This document shows, piece by piece, positions 5,187-11,946 of a stretch of DNA of 11,946 nucleotides (position 1 is the first letter of the stretch; every line of letters begins with the position of its first letter). The notes beneath the pieces were generated by a model, which worked only from the letters and a program-made list of their open reading frames with translations, searched no databases and was not told where the DNA came from. Position numbers and translations under genes: made by a program. Origin of the DNA: VEQN01 sp036405975 (GTDB taxonomy: Bacteria; Patescibacteriota; Minisyncoccia; Phycocordibacterales; CAIZLB01); the NCBI GenBank assembly GCA_036405975.1, contig DASWWM010000028.1, positions 1-11,946 of the forward strand, in the 5' to 3' direction.

Positions 5187-6581
5187 TTAATATGAAATCT
5201 TCGGATCGAAGAGCGACGGGCCGAGCGCTTCGCCCTTGAGCATCTGAGAGATCCTCTTTCCGCCATAGATCGACGTGAGGATTCCGATCCCGTTGCACCC
5301 CAAATTATACATCAGGACGCCATTCTTTGGCTCCTCGCCTATCACTCGCATATTCGTCGGCGTATACCCCATGAGTCCATGCCATTTGAACTCGAAGTCC
5401 ACTTTGCCCTTCGGACCATGCTTGTAGGTCTTGTGAATGAAGTTCTCAATCTGGTCGACTGACTCAGCTACCACCTCGCCTTCGTTCTTGTATGCCGTCG
5501 TATCCTCGATATTCTGCTCAGGTCCCCCGACGCAGACAAGGTTGTGACGTTCATTCTTCTCAAGCTCGTATGGCCGCCGCGTAAGATACATGTACGGCTT
5601 TTCCTGGTACGAATGTTCCCGATGGCCGAACTCGATCTGCTCCTTGTCATGATACTGAAGCGCGATCGGCGGATGAGTCATGTCTTCGAGGTATCCAGCC
5701 ATATAGCCGATATTTCCGATTACCATGTGGTGGAACTTGGTATCGATATTTCCTCCGGCCATATTCGTGATCTTGAACTTCTCGAATCCATTCGTGCACA
5801 TGACAATCTTCTTTGCATATACGGAATGATCCGTGATCTTGAGCATGCCCGAATCCTGATCGAGAACGACTTCCCGAACGGGGCTCTCTTCGGCAAGAAC
5901 GAACCGGCCCTTGTATGTTGCAAGAAGATATCCGACGATCTCTTCCACGAGCATGGCACTGTTCACGCAGCCTTTTCGCTCGGCCATGACCGCGACGTAC
6001 TGCGTATCGTCAGTCTCAAGAAGAGCAAGCACGTTTTCGTGAGGAACGATGCTGTACAGGTCCTTGTATGCGGCAGGAATCTCATCCAGACCCTCAGCCT
6101 TTTCGGAAATGTATACGGGAGGAACCGACATGCCTGCCTCGACGCGAAGGGCATTGTTCTTGAGCTCCTCGACGACTCGGCCAACCGTTGCGTATCCGTT
6201 ATACCCGAGAAACGAGGACATGGGCGTCGTCAGCTGGGCGTCGTGGTAGATTTCCTCGATAAGGACCCAGGCGCCTCGAACCGACTTTTCCGCATCAGCA
6301 GCAAGGGCAAGGCCGTGATCCTCGACAAGCCGATGGAACTCCTTTTCGAATTCGAATACGATCTGGCCGGCATTGTGGCCCGTTGCCCCATGAGCAACCC
6401 GTCCTGCTTCTACCAGCAGGACTTCCCTGTCAGTGTACTTGAGGGTGAAATAGGCCGTCATGATGCCGGCGATTCCGGCACCTACGATCGCGATGTCAGT
6501 TCGCATATCGCCAAGGAGCGTGTCTACCGCCCTTGTCCGCTTAAGCTGGTAAAGCCATGGTGAGTTGTTGTTCTTTTGCAT
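5187..6581 (-). CDS. FAD-dependent oxidoreductase (DAO family)
   Basis: A 464-aa soluble flavoprotein. An N-terminal Rossmann motif GAGIAG (G34, G36, G39) follows the strand TDIAIV and is paired with E58 (VLLVEAGRVAHGATGHNAG), which binds the FAD ribose. The middle holds the substrate-binding beta sheet. The C-terminus carries the second FAD contact (WHGLMGYTPTNMRVIGE, then YNLGCNGIGILTSIYGGKRISQML). This is the D-amino-acid oxidase/glycine oxidase/PuuB fold. The substrate cannot be read from the sequence. I chose the ATG at 6581 rather than the longer frame from 6647. The extra 22 codons run through the palindromic terminator and a perfect TGCTATAAT promoter whose -10 ends 7 nt before this ATG. 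It is followed at 26 nt by the DedA gene. Confidence 0.88.
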   Translation of the reverse strand: MQKNNNSPWLYQLKRTRAVDTLLGDMRTDIAIVGAGIAGIMTAYFTLKYTDREVLLVEAGRVAHGATGHNAGQIVFEFEKEFHRLVEDHGLALAADAEKSVRGAWVLIEEIYHDAQLTTPMSSFLGYNGYATVGRVVEELKNNALRVEAGMSVPPVYISEKAEGLDEIPAAYKDLYSIVPHENVLALLETDDTQYVAVMAERKGCVNSAMLVEEIVGYLLATYKGRFVLAEESPVREVVLDQDSGMLKITDHSVYAKKIVMCTNGFEKFKITNMAGGNIDTKFHHMVIGNIGYMAGYLEDMTHPPIALQYHDKEQIEFGHREHSYQEKPYMYLTRRPYELEKNERHNLVCVGGPEQNIEDTTAYKNEGEVVAESVDQIENFIHKTYKHGPKGKVDFEFKWHGLMGYTPTNMRVIGEEPKNGVLMYNLGCNGIGILTSIYGGKRISQMLKGEALGPSLFDPKISY

Positions 6582-6588
6582 CCCACCG

Positions 6589-6597
6589 ATTATAGCA
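6589..6597 (-). promoter_or_regulatory. extended -10 promoter of the FAD oxidoreductase
   Basis: Minus strand TG-C-TATAAT, with 7 nt (CGGTGGG) to the ATG at 6581. The G-rich bases touch the ATG and cannot act as a normally spaced Shine-Dalgarno, so a leaderless transcript is the simpler reading. Confidence 0.65.
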
Positions 6598-6626
6598 CAC
6601 CGCTTTTTCCGACTTATGAACATGAA

Positions 6627-6662
6627 AAGAGCGGCGGCCTCATGCATGAGGCCGCCGCTCTT
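6627..6662 (-). terminator. terminator made of a perfect 36-nt palindrome
   Basis: Every base of 6627-6644 pairs with 6645-6662 (outer arm AAGAGCGGCGGCCTC). It lies 25 nt after the stop of the first tyrosine-rich gene. The minus-strand tail is CTCTTTTCATG. The GC-rich stem plus TTTT fits an intrinsic terminator; the central CATGCATG would form the loop. Confidence 0.75.
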
Positions 6663-6686
6663 GATCCCCTATCCTTTCATTGAAAC

Positions 6687-7211
6687 CTAGTTACCAGAAG
6701 AATTCATGATGAATCCCCCTGATCCATATGATCCGTTTCCATATCCATAGCCTCCATATGAGTACTGGCCAGTCTGCTGGAATCCGCTTCCGTAGCCGTA
6801 GCCATACTGGTCGTATCCTCCATACGGATAGTACGAAGGGCCGTATGAAGAGACGCCCCGAGTCGATGTCATGTACGGGTTCTGATACGCGTACTGTTGT
6901 GCAAGAGGTCGAGCGTATCTAGAAGTCTGGGCCGCCTGATTTGCTCCATAGTAGACATATACAAGGTTCGGGTACTGAACATAGTTGTAATAATAGTCAT
7001 CCATCGGATCTCGTGGACCCGGATAGCTATTGTACTGATAGCTGAGGCTCGGATACTGGTTGTAGCCATAGCTTCCGCCATTGCTGTATCCGATAAGATC
7101 GCAGCCGTAGCCATATGCGCTGTAGGCCGCCGTACAAGCTTCAGCCTTAGAGACATGACTGAACCCCAAAACGACAAAAGCGAGCACTGATAGGAAAATA
7201 AATTTCTTCAT
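6687..7211 (-). CDS. secreted tyrosine/glycine-rich low-complexity protein (paralogue A)
   Basis: A 174-aa protein I do not recognise. It has a clear Sec signal: KK, then FIFLSVLAFVVLGF, and a likely cleavage near SKA/EA. The mature part holds about 35 tyrosines with many Gly, Ser, Asn and Gln, in short units such as GYGYG, QYGYGYG and YSYGGYGYG. Only two cysteines occur (EACTAAY, YGCDL). Three stretches recur in the next gene: LSYQYNS, QYPNLVYVYYG, and the very C-terminus GFIMNSSGN. There are no charged clusters, enzymatic motifs or membrane anchor after the signal. It may be a surface, matrix or adhesive polymer, or a disordered coat protein; this is inference. A TTGCGG/TATAAA promoter ends 8 nt before the ATG, with no Shine-Dalgarno. 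Confidence 0.75.
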   Translation of the reverse strand: MKKFIFLSVLAFVVLGFSHVSKAEACTAAYSAYGYGCDLIGYSNGGSYGYNQYPSLSYQYNSYPGPRDPMDDYYYNYVQYPNLVYVYYGANQAAQTSRYARPLAQQYAYQNPYMTSTRGVSSYGPSYYPYGGYDQYGYGYGSGFQQTGQYSYGGYGYGNGSYGSGGFIMNSSGN

Positions 7212-7219
7212 GTGCTCAC

Positions 7220-7248
7220 TTTATATCACTCTTTTTTCATTACCGCAA
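7220..7248 (-). promoter_or_regulatory. promoter of tyrosine-rich paralogue A
   Basis: Minus strand: -35 TTGCGG (7248-7243), a 17-nt spacer, extended -10 TGA-TATAAA (TATAAA at 7225-7220), then 8 nt to the ATG at 7211. It lies between the two tyrosine-rich genes, so paralogue A can be expressed alone. Confidence 0.65.
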
Positions 7249-7275
7249 TCCCTCCCGTCCGGCCCGACTCCTGGA

Positions 7276-7842
7276 CTAGTTTCCGGACGTCATGATGAAG
7301 CCTGGAAGCTTTGCCGTTGGCATGGGCTGATACGTCGAGTAATTCGGCTGTACCTGGGCCTTAGCCTGAGTCTTAGCTGGAACCTTTCCGCCGTAGTATA
7401 CGTACTGCTGAGTCGGGTACTGGTAGTATCCGTACTGAGAAGTCGATCCCATATTTGGATTCCTGAAGTATGAGTACGTAGGGTACTTGTAAAGGCTTGA
7501 TGTCGCAGCCGGAGACTGGTTGTTCTTATAGTACGCAAGCGTCGATGATGAGTACTGATAGCTGAGAGGAGCAGGCAATGCATTCTGCTGCTGAGTCGTC
7601 GAAGCGTTCACGTTATTGTTCGTAGACGATCCGTTCGCATTCGCATTGATGCTGGCAAGGTATGCCTCAAGCTCTGCACAATACGCTCCACATCCATTGC
7701 CCGTGATATCGACTACATATGTAGTAGTCGCAGCCTGAGTCGCAATAGGAGCAGCGAAATAGGCACCAAAGACGATGAACGTTGCCGTTGCATAGAAGAT
7801 TGCTGATTTGATCATAGTTGTTGAAATAAGAAGGTTTTTCAT
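7276..7842 (-). CDS. secreted tyrosine-rich low-complexity protein (paralogue B)
   Basis: A 188-aa protein of no family known to me. An N-terminal signal peptide with a hydrophobic stretch (FIVFGAYFAAPIA) ends at TQA/ATT. A Cys-containing segment follows (GNGCGAYCAELEAYL), then an Asn/Ser/Thr/Gln-rich linker and a Tyr/Pro/Gln-rich region. It shares LSYQYSS, QYPTQQYVYYG and the terminal GFIMTSGN with the neighbouring paralogue A. It is less glycine-rich and has about 22 tyrosines. The start is uncertain: the ATG at 7842 lies 14 nt after a TAATAT -10, and an ATG at 7815 gives a shorter, more typical signal peptide. Earlier in-frame ATGs (7875, 7866) overlap the promoter and are unlikely. Exported; role unknown. 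Confidence 0.72.
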   Translation of the reverse strand: MKNLLISTTMIKSAIFYATATFIVFGAYFAAPIATQAATTTYVVDITGNGCGAYCAELEAYLASINANANGSSTNNNVNASTTQQQNALPAPLSYQYSSSTLAYYKNNQSPAATSSLYKYPTYSYFRNPNMGSTSQYGYYQYPTQQYVYYGGKVPAKTQAKAQVQPNYSTYQPMPTAKLPGFIMTSGN

Positions 7843-7856
7843 ATTTTTATAGCTAT

Positions 7857-7885
7857 ATATTACCATATTATACATATCTTGTCAA
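7857..7885 (-). promoter_or_regulatory. promoter of tyrosine-rich paralogue B
   Basis: Minus strand: consensus -35 TTGACA (7885-7880), a 17-nt spacer, and -10 TAATAT (7862-7857). A TATAAT at 7872-7867 is badly spaced from this -35. The consensus -35 suggests strong expression. It is back to back with the CdaA promoter. Confidence 0.6.
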
Positions 7886-7906
7886 GCATATATCCCCTTA
7901 TTTTGC

Positions 7907-7935
7907 TTGTTACTTTTCCCTCCTCTATATATTAT
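7907..7935 (+). promoter_or_regulatory. promoter of the diadenylate cyclase gene
   Basis: -35 TTGTTA (7907-7912), a 17-nt spacer, and -10 TATTAT (7930-7935). Transcription would begin near 7942, leaving a leader of about 63 nt, unlike the near-leaderless genes elsewhere. No Shine-Dalgarno is seen before the ATG at 8005. Confidence 0.5.
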
Positions 7936-8004
7936 GTATGCAGCTTATCCGCGGCGAATGCCGATGACGGACTCCGAGCATTTACTACCTAAAACAAAAT
8001 TGCC

Positions 8005-9258
8005 ATGATTCAAGAACTCATAAACACCCTCCAGCTTTCATCAGCCATGAGTTCCCTCTCGAATATCGGCATAGCCCTCCAGAACATCACCCTCAGGGAA
8101 TCGACGGATATCCTCCTTGTAGCCTTGACCATCTACATCATCCTGCTTTTCGTAAAGCAGACGCGGTCATACTTCGTCGCAGGAGCATCCCTCCTCCTTA
8201 TTGCAGTCAGCTTCCTTTCGCAGAACCTGAATCTCGCCCTGACACGGTCAATACTCCAGCCGCTCTCGACGCTCACATTCATCATCATCGCCATCGTATT
8301 CCAAAGGGAGATCCGACGGTTCTTCAAATGGATCATGACCGGACAGCGAGACCTCTTCAGCTCCGCAAAGAAGATCAGCAAGGGTACTTCCGGAGAGATC
8401 ACCGACGCCCTTTTGTACATGGCAGACAAACGGATCGGAGGAATCCTCGTATTCCCCGGCAGCCAGGAACTCGATGACCTTATCGAAGGCGGACAGCGGC
8501 TTGGAGGCGAAGTGACACGAGAGATCATTCTGAGCATTTTCGATACGAACTCGTCAGGACATGACGGAGCCATCATCATCGACCATGACGCCATCAAGCG
8601 GTTCGGCGTACACCTCCCTCTTGCCCGAGAATATACGAATTACAGAAAAGCAGGAACGCGGCATAGGGCCTCAGCAGGAATCACTGAAGACACAGACGCG
8701 ATCGCCCTCACCGTCTCTGAAGAGCGAGGAACGATCACCATGTTCGAGGAAGGCAAAGGAAAAGTGATTGACGAGGCGAAGCTCCGGGAAGTGCTCAAGA
8801 CGCTTACGGGCGAGAAGGAAATAGCGAACAGAAGCTTCTGGCATTACTTCTTCCTAAGCAATCTTGGCACGAAGGCTCTGGCACTCGGAGTGGCAACCGC
8901 GCTCTGGGTCATCATGTTCGTGCAGACAGGAGTCATCAAGAAAGAGTTTACCGTTCCCCTCTCATTCCAGCTCCTGCCTTCGACGCTTGAAGTTGAGAAC
9001 CGGGCAAGCCTCAGGCAGGTCAGCGTAGTCCTCGAAGGAAAGAGCCGTGACGTGAGCGCCCTCGATGGCACGAAGCTTGAGTTCAGAATCGATGCGAAGG
9101 ATTTTGCGTCAGGCACAAGAATGATTGTCCTGAAGAAAGAGATGCTCAATACCCCGACATACATCACCGTTTCTGAAATTGACCCCGAGCAGATTCCAAT
9201 CACATTCAAGGACAAGCAAGTCGCTCTCCCTCCGACAGAGGAGGTTCCGGCGGAGTAA
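8005..9258 (+). CDS. cdaA: membrane diadenylate cyclase CdaA fused to a YbbR (CdaR-like) domain
   Basis: A 417-aa protein joining two parts that are separate genes in Firmicutes. Residues about 35-100 hold three hydrophobic helices. Residues about 105-260 are a DAC domain that condenses two ATP into c-di-AMP: GHDGAIII (DGA at 187-189), GTRHRAS (RHR at 219-221), and ITEDTDAIALTVSEERG. All catalytic motifs are intact. Residues 287-307 are a further membrane helix (TKALALGVATALWVIMFV). About 312-403 read as one YbbR domain (FTVPLSFQLLPSTLEV, then VSVVLEGKSRDVSAL, then EIDPEQIPITF). The topology would put the YbbR part outside the membrane as a built-in sensor. The start is the first ATG after an in-frame stop; an ATG at 8047 is the alternative. 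A strong terminator follows 31 nt after the stop, so it is a single-gene unit, without glmM next to it. Confidence 0.93.
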   Translation: MIQELINTLQLSSAMSSLSNIGIALQNITLRESTDILLVALTIYIILLFVKQTRSYFVAGASLLLIAVSFLSQNLNLALTRSILQPLSTLTFIIIAIVFQREIRRFFKWIMTGQRDLFSSAKKISKGTSGEITDALLYMADKRIGGILVFPGSQELDDLIEGGQRLGGEVTREIILSIFDTNSSGHDGAIIIDHDAIKRFGVHLPLAREYTNYRKAGTRHRASAGITEDTDAIALTVSEERGTITMFEEGKGKVIDEAKLREVLKTLTGEKEIANRSFWHYFFLSNLGTKALALGVATALWVIMFVQTGVIKKEFTVPLSFQLLPSTLEVENRASLRQVSVVLEGKSRDVSALDGTKLEFRIDAKDFASGTRMIVLKKEMLNTPTYITVSEIDPEQIPITFKDKQVALPPTEEVPAE

Positions 9259-9288
9259 CTTGTGAGCTCCGCATCAAGCGGCAACGGG

Positions 9289-9329
9289 AGAAAAGCCCCG
9301 GCCAAAGTTCCAATGGCCGGGGCTTTTCT
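9289..9329. terminator. bidirectional intrinsic terminator between convergent genes
   Basis: A 16-bp perfect stem (AGAAAAGCCCCGGCCA/TGGCCGGGGCTTTTCT) with a 9-nt loop. The plus-strand tail is TTTTCTTTTG and the minus-strand tail is TTTTCTCCC. It ends the cyclase gene and the 627-aa membrane-protein gene coming from the other side. Confidence 0.88.
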
Positions 9330-9352
9330 TTTGTCCATACAATATACAAACC

Positions 9353-11236
9353 TTATAGCGGCTTCTCAACGTATGAAGTCTTGTACAGATAGAGATCCTC
9401 CTCGCTTGAGCCCTTAAGCGTCAGCGTCTTCATAAGCTTAGTGCATGAGAGCTGAAGCTGCTCGCCGTAGATGTACTCGATTCGCTTCTGCGTGATGTAC
9501 TTCAGCTTCTGATCGCATGAGGCGCGCGCGAAATCCGAGTACTGGAGATAGCTATTTGAAATGGTGGAATTTTTCGAATCAAGCGGATAGTTTCCTGTCG
9601 CAACTCCGACAACGAGGCCCTTCCATGCGGGGGCAATGAATCGCTTCTCCTTTATATCGGCAAACAAGGCCAGATCGTCAGGATGAAGATACCTGTTCGC
9701 TGGAGCCGCAGGAAGGAGCTGCTGGGACGGATTGCCATTTGCCGCAGGCTTGAGCCGCATGCTCACCCATCGCACATCCTGCGTATATCCGAATGAGCCA
9801 AGTACGAAGAGCCCGACGCAGAAGCATGAGATGACCGGCACGATTCGCGACGGCCTCAAGCCGATGTCGGGGTCAACCTGTTCCTTTCTCGAACGCCGCT
9901 TCGTATGGCTTGACTCTATCTGCCTGAATATTTCCTCAAAGCTGAATGAGGCGGCAAGAAGGAGAAGGAATGCCGTCACTGCGACAATTCGCGAATGCTC
10001 CATGAAGAGCGTGAATGGAAGATGCGGATAGACGATCCACATGAGAAGGCCGAATCCTATGGCAGCCGAGAGGCTGAGGCTTCTCTGTGCGATCGCCAGA
10101 TAGAATCCATGGAATGCAAACGGCACGAAGAAGAGCGGCATCACGTACCAGATCTTATAGTCAGCGACAGCGCCCCTGAGCAATGAGTCACGGGCAATGG
10201 AACCGAAAAGCTTCTCGGCCGTTTCGGCAATTGAGAATCCTTCTGACGAAACGGCCGTCACCATAACCGCAAAAAGTCCTATCACAAAGAGAAGCGCGAA
10301 CAGGATCCGCACCCTGAGACGCTTTCCCATTGAGTGAAACGACGGGACAAGTGCCGCAAATATGAAGACTGCCATCGGAGGGTACAAAGCGCCCGAAGCG
10401 ATGGCTGCAGCAGTCGCCCTTCCTCTATGCTTCATATGAAGATGCGCAAGGAAGATCACGAGGAAGATGAGGCCGGTGAGGTACGGTATGAGGTACCAGG
10501 ACGTAGCCAGGTTTGCTCCATTTGTTATTTGGGCCACAGCAAGTATTCCGACCGCTGATGCGAAGAATCCGACACCGTAGATCCGCATGAGCGAATACAG
10601 TGCGGCAAAAAGAGCGAGTGAGAATCCGAGTGCAAGCTTCGCGTAACCCGTCAGCGGATTGAGACCGAAGAACAGGGTGAGTTCAGAAACAAGACTGTAG
10701 AACGGAGAGAGGAAGTGCATGAACGGCTTGTCTGCATCCAACGGATTCACCAGAGCAAGCGACTTGGATTCGATGGAATATTTGATCATGGAAACGGCAA
10801 CCCATTCGTCAGAATAGTACGGATAGTCGTATGAGCCGTTCAGAACGGCCCTCGTGCCCCGGATGTCATTTATGAATCCCGTATACCTGTAATGGACGCT
10901 GTACGCCTGATACGCGATCACGAGGATTGCCGCACATCCGACGGCGAACTTCATCCAGAAAACCGAAGTCCTTCCCTTCAGATTCACCTCGGGAACAGGG
11001 TCAGGGCTCGCATGATGCCGCTTGATCTGCCACCCAATGAGTGCCGCATTGAGGACGACATGAAGGCCGATGATGAGCGGATACGAAAATACCTTGAAAT
11101 ACTGAGTAGAGAGCCCGACCGCGAGATGCGCGGCCAGGAAAATGGCCAGCGAGTCAATGAACGACTTCGGCGATCGCTTGTAGAGAAACGGAGCCGCATA
11201 ACCTATTGATAAAAGAAGGGCAAGCAGTAATTCCAT
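9353..11236 (-). CDS. polytopic membrane protein, possible GT-C glycosyltransferase
   Basis: A 627-aa protein with roughly ten or more hydrophobic segments from residue 1 to about 475, then a soluble C-terminal domain of about 150 residues. No family can be named with certainty. The first large extracytoplasmic loop after the helix near 97-112 carries YPYYSDEWVAVSMI (D143, E144). An acidic pair in that position is the catalytic-site mark of GT-C enzymes, which transfer sugars from polyprenyl-phosphate donors. The tail includes LHPDDLALFADIKEKRF and GNYPLDSKNSTIS. The divergent neighbour, 41 nt away, makes such a donor, which supports the idea without proving it. The ATG at 11236 has no Shine-Dalgarno; a TATACG box lies about 15 nt upstream. 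A terminator lies 24 nt after the stop. Confidence 0.75.
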   Translation of the reverse strand: MELLLALLLSIGYAAPFLYKRSPKSFIDSLAIFLAAHLAVGLSTQYFKVFSYPLIIGLHVVLNAALIGWQIKRHHASPDPVPEVNLKGRTSVFWMKFAVGCAAILVIAYQAYSVHYRYTGFINDIRGTRAVLNGSYDYPYYSDEWVAVSMIKYSIESKSLALVNPLDADKPFMHFLSPFYSLVSELTLFFGLNPLTGYAKLALGFSLALFAALYSLMRIYGVGFFASAVGILAVAQITNGANLATSWYLIPYLTGLIFLVIFLAHLHMKHRGRATAAAIASGALYPPMAVFIFAALVPSFHSMGKRLRVRILFALLFVIGLFAVMVTAVSSEGFSIAETAEKLFGSIARDSLLRGAVADYKIWYVMPLFFVPFAFHGFYLAIAQRSLSLSAAIGFGLLMWIVYPHLPFTLFMEHSRIVAVTAFLLLLAASFSFEEIFRQIESSHTKRRSRKEQVDPDIGLRPSRIVPVISCFCVGLFVLGSFGYTQDVRWVSMRLKPAANGNPSQQLLPAAPANRYLHPDDLALFADIKEKRFIAPAWKGLVVGVATGNYPLDSKNSTISNSYLQYSDFARASCDQKLKYITQKRIEYIYGEQLQLSCTKLMKTLTLKGSSEEDLYLYKTSYVEKPL

Positions 11237-11260
11237 GATATGAAAGGTAAGCGTATACTC

Positions 11261-11269
11261 TGATATACT
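11261..11269 (+). promoter_or_regulatory. extended -10 promoter of the GT2 gene, likely leaderless
   Basis: TG-A-TATACT, followed by 8 nt and the ATG at 11278. No good -35 is visible. The 41-nt gap must also hold the promoter of the divergent 627-aa gene, so the two promoters probably overlap and may interfere. Confidence 0.6.
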
Positions 11270-11277
11270 ATCACAAT

Positions 11278-11946
11278 ATGAAAAGAATCAGCGTCGTCCT
11301 CCCCTGCCTCAATGAGGCGGAAGCGATACCGGGGTGCATCGAGGAGGCGCTGAAGGCATTCCGCGAATCTGGCAGGGACGGCGAGATACTGGTAGTGGAC
11401 AATGGCTCCACGGATGGCAGCGCTTCCGTTGCGCAAGCGAAGATGGATGAGGCTGTGCGGGCCGGCTCGCCTATTCGCATGCGAGTTATCAGCGAGCCGG
11501 CCCGCGGATATGGCTCAGCATACAAAGCCGGCATGAATGCAGCCGCGGAAGAGGTACTGTTCATGTCCGATGCCGACGGAACCTATGACATCGCCGATAT
11601 GGATCGATTTGCCAAAGCCATCGAGAATGGCGCGGAGATCGCTATCGGAAACAGATTCGCGGGAAAGATTGGCAAAGGAGTGATGCCATGGCACAGGCAG
11701 TACATAGGAAACCCTTTCCTCTCGTATCTCGTACGCAAGATTTTCAAGACTGACGTAGTTGACGTGCACTGCGGAGCACGCGCGCTCTCATCGGATGCAA
11801 CATGCAGACTGTCGCTCAGTTCCGACGGCATGGAATTCGCATCGGAGATGATCATCAAGGCAGCGAAGCTTGGCTTGCGAGTGCAAGTCCTGCCCATTTC
11901 ATATAAGCCGAGAACCGGAGAATCGAAGCTCAGGTCATTCCGGGAC
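11278..11946 (+). CDS. family 2 glycosyltransferase, polyprenyl-phosphate (DPM-like) type; 3' end beyond window
   Basis: Partial; 223 codons are visible. The GT-A fold opens with ISVVLPCLNEAEAI, then LVVDNGSTDGS (nucleotide-binding D41), RGYGSAYKAGM, and MSDADGTYD with the metal-binding D98-x-D100. The acceptor side follows: GNRFAG, VDVHCGARALSSDA and GMEFASEMIIKAAKLGL, then PISYKPRTGESKLRSFRD. This set is the hallmark of dolichyl-phosphate-mannose-synthase-like enzymes, which move a sugar from a nucleotide donor to a polyprenyl phosphate at the cytoplasmic membrane face. Which sugar is used cannot be told. The window ends where the C-terminal membrane helices, if present, would begin. It could supply the donor for the divergent GT-C-like protein. 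Translation probably begins at the very 5' end of the mRNA. Confidence 0.92.
   Translation, partial: MKRISVVLPCLNEAEAIPGCIEEALKAFRESGRDGEILVVDNGSTDGSASVAQAKMDEAVRAGSPIRMRVISEPARGYGSAYKAGMNAAAEEVLFMSDADGTYDIADMDRFAKAIENGAEIAIGNRFAGKIGKGVMPWHRQYIGNPFLSYLVRKIFKTDVVDVHCGARALSSDATCRLSLSSDGMEFASEMIIKAAKLGLRVQVLPISYKPRTGESKLRSFRD

Noticed and set aside
5544..6563. 339-aa plus-strand open frame opposite the FAD oxidoreductase
   Set aside because: Long but antisense to a clear flavoenzyme with a Rossmann motif. It has no family features and results from the codon bias of the real gene.
6582..6647. Upstream extension of the FAD oxidoreductase (22 extra codons)
   Set aside because: It would read through a terminator palindrome and a perfect extended -10 box, and adds nothing resembling the family's N-terminus.
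1..11946. CRISPR arrays, insertion sequences, prophage or toxin-antitoxin modules
   Set aside because: No regularly spaced repeats, transposase, integrase or phage structural motifs were seen on either strand; the only mobile element is the intron with its HNH gene.

Overview
The window looks like a chromosomal segment of a patescibacterium (CPR, Parcubacteria-like). This is inference. It rests on a short type IV pilin with the VNPxxQF/ARDSQR signature common in that group, a neighbouring PilX-like membrane protein, a tRNA whose 3' CCA is not encoded, few Shine-Dalgarno sites, and small gene clusters. No rRNA or lineage marker is present to prove it.

Layout. Positions 1-1321 carry three minus-strand genes: a VOC/PhnB-like protein cut by the window edge, a 78-aa cysteine-rich protein, and a PNPOx-like flavin split-barrel protein. 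Each is separated from the next by a hairpin. Positions 1396-2039 hold the most striking element: a minus-strand tRNA-Asn split in its anticodon by a 572-nt group I intron that encodes an HNH homing endonuclease. Next come a plus-strand DUF2177 membrane protein and a convergent, tail-overlapping AlkD-like DNA glycosylase. They are followed by a pilin and PilX-like pair, a DedA membrane protein, and an FAD-dependent (DAO-type) oxidoreductase, all on the minus strand.

Positions 6687-7842 hold two tandem secreted, tyrosine-rich, low-complexity proteins of unknown function that share an unusual C-terminus. Divergent from them is a plus-strand gene encoding a diadenylate cyclase (CdaA) fused to a YbbR/CdaR domain in one polypeptide. 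The right end has a 627-aa multi-spanning membrane protein, possibly a GT-C glycosyltransferase. Divergent from it is a polyprenyl-phosphate (DPM-like) family 2 glycosyltransferase that runs off the window. These two could form a donor-making and donor-using pair for envelope glycosylation.

Expression. Several genes have a good -10 box, often of the extended TGN type, ending only 6-8 nt before the ATG and no Shine-Dalgarno sequence, so leaderless mRNAs are likely. The 78-aa cysteine-rich gene is the exception, with a perfect AAAGGAGG site. Hairpins or terminators close most units. No stretch longer than 300 bases lacks a gene or RNA; the largest gap, about 190 nt at 2040-2227, holds the tRNA promoter and the DUF2177 upstream region.
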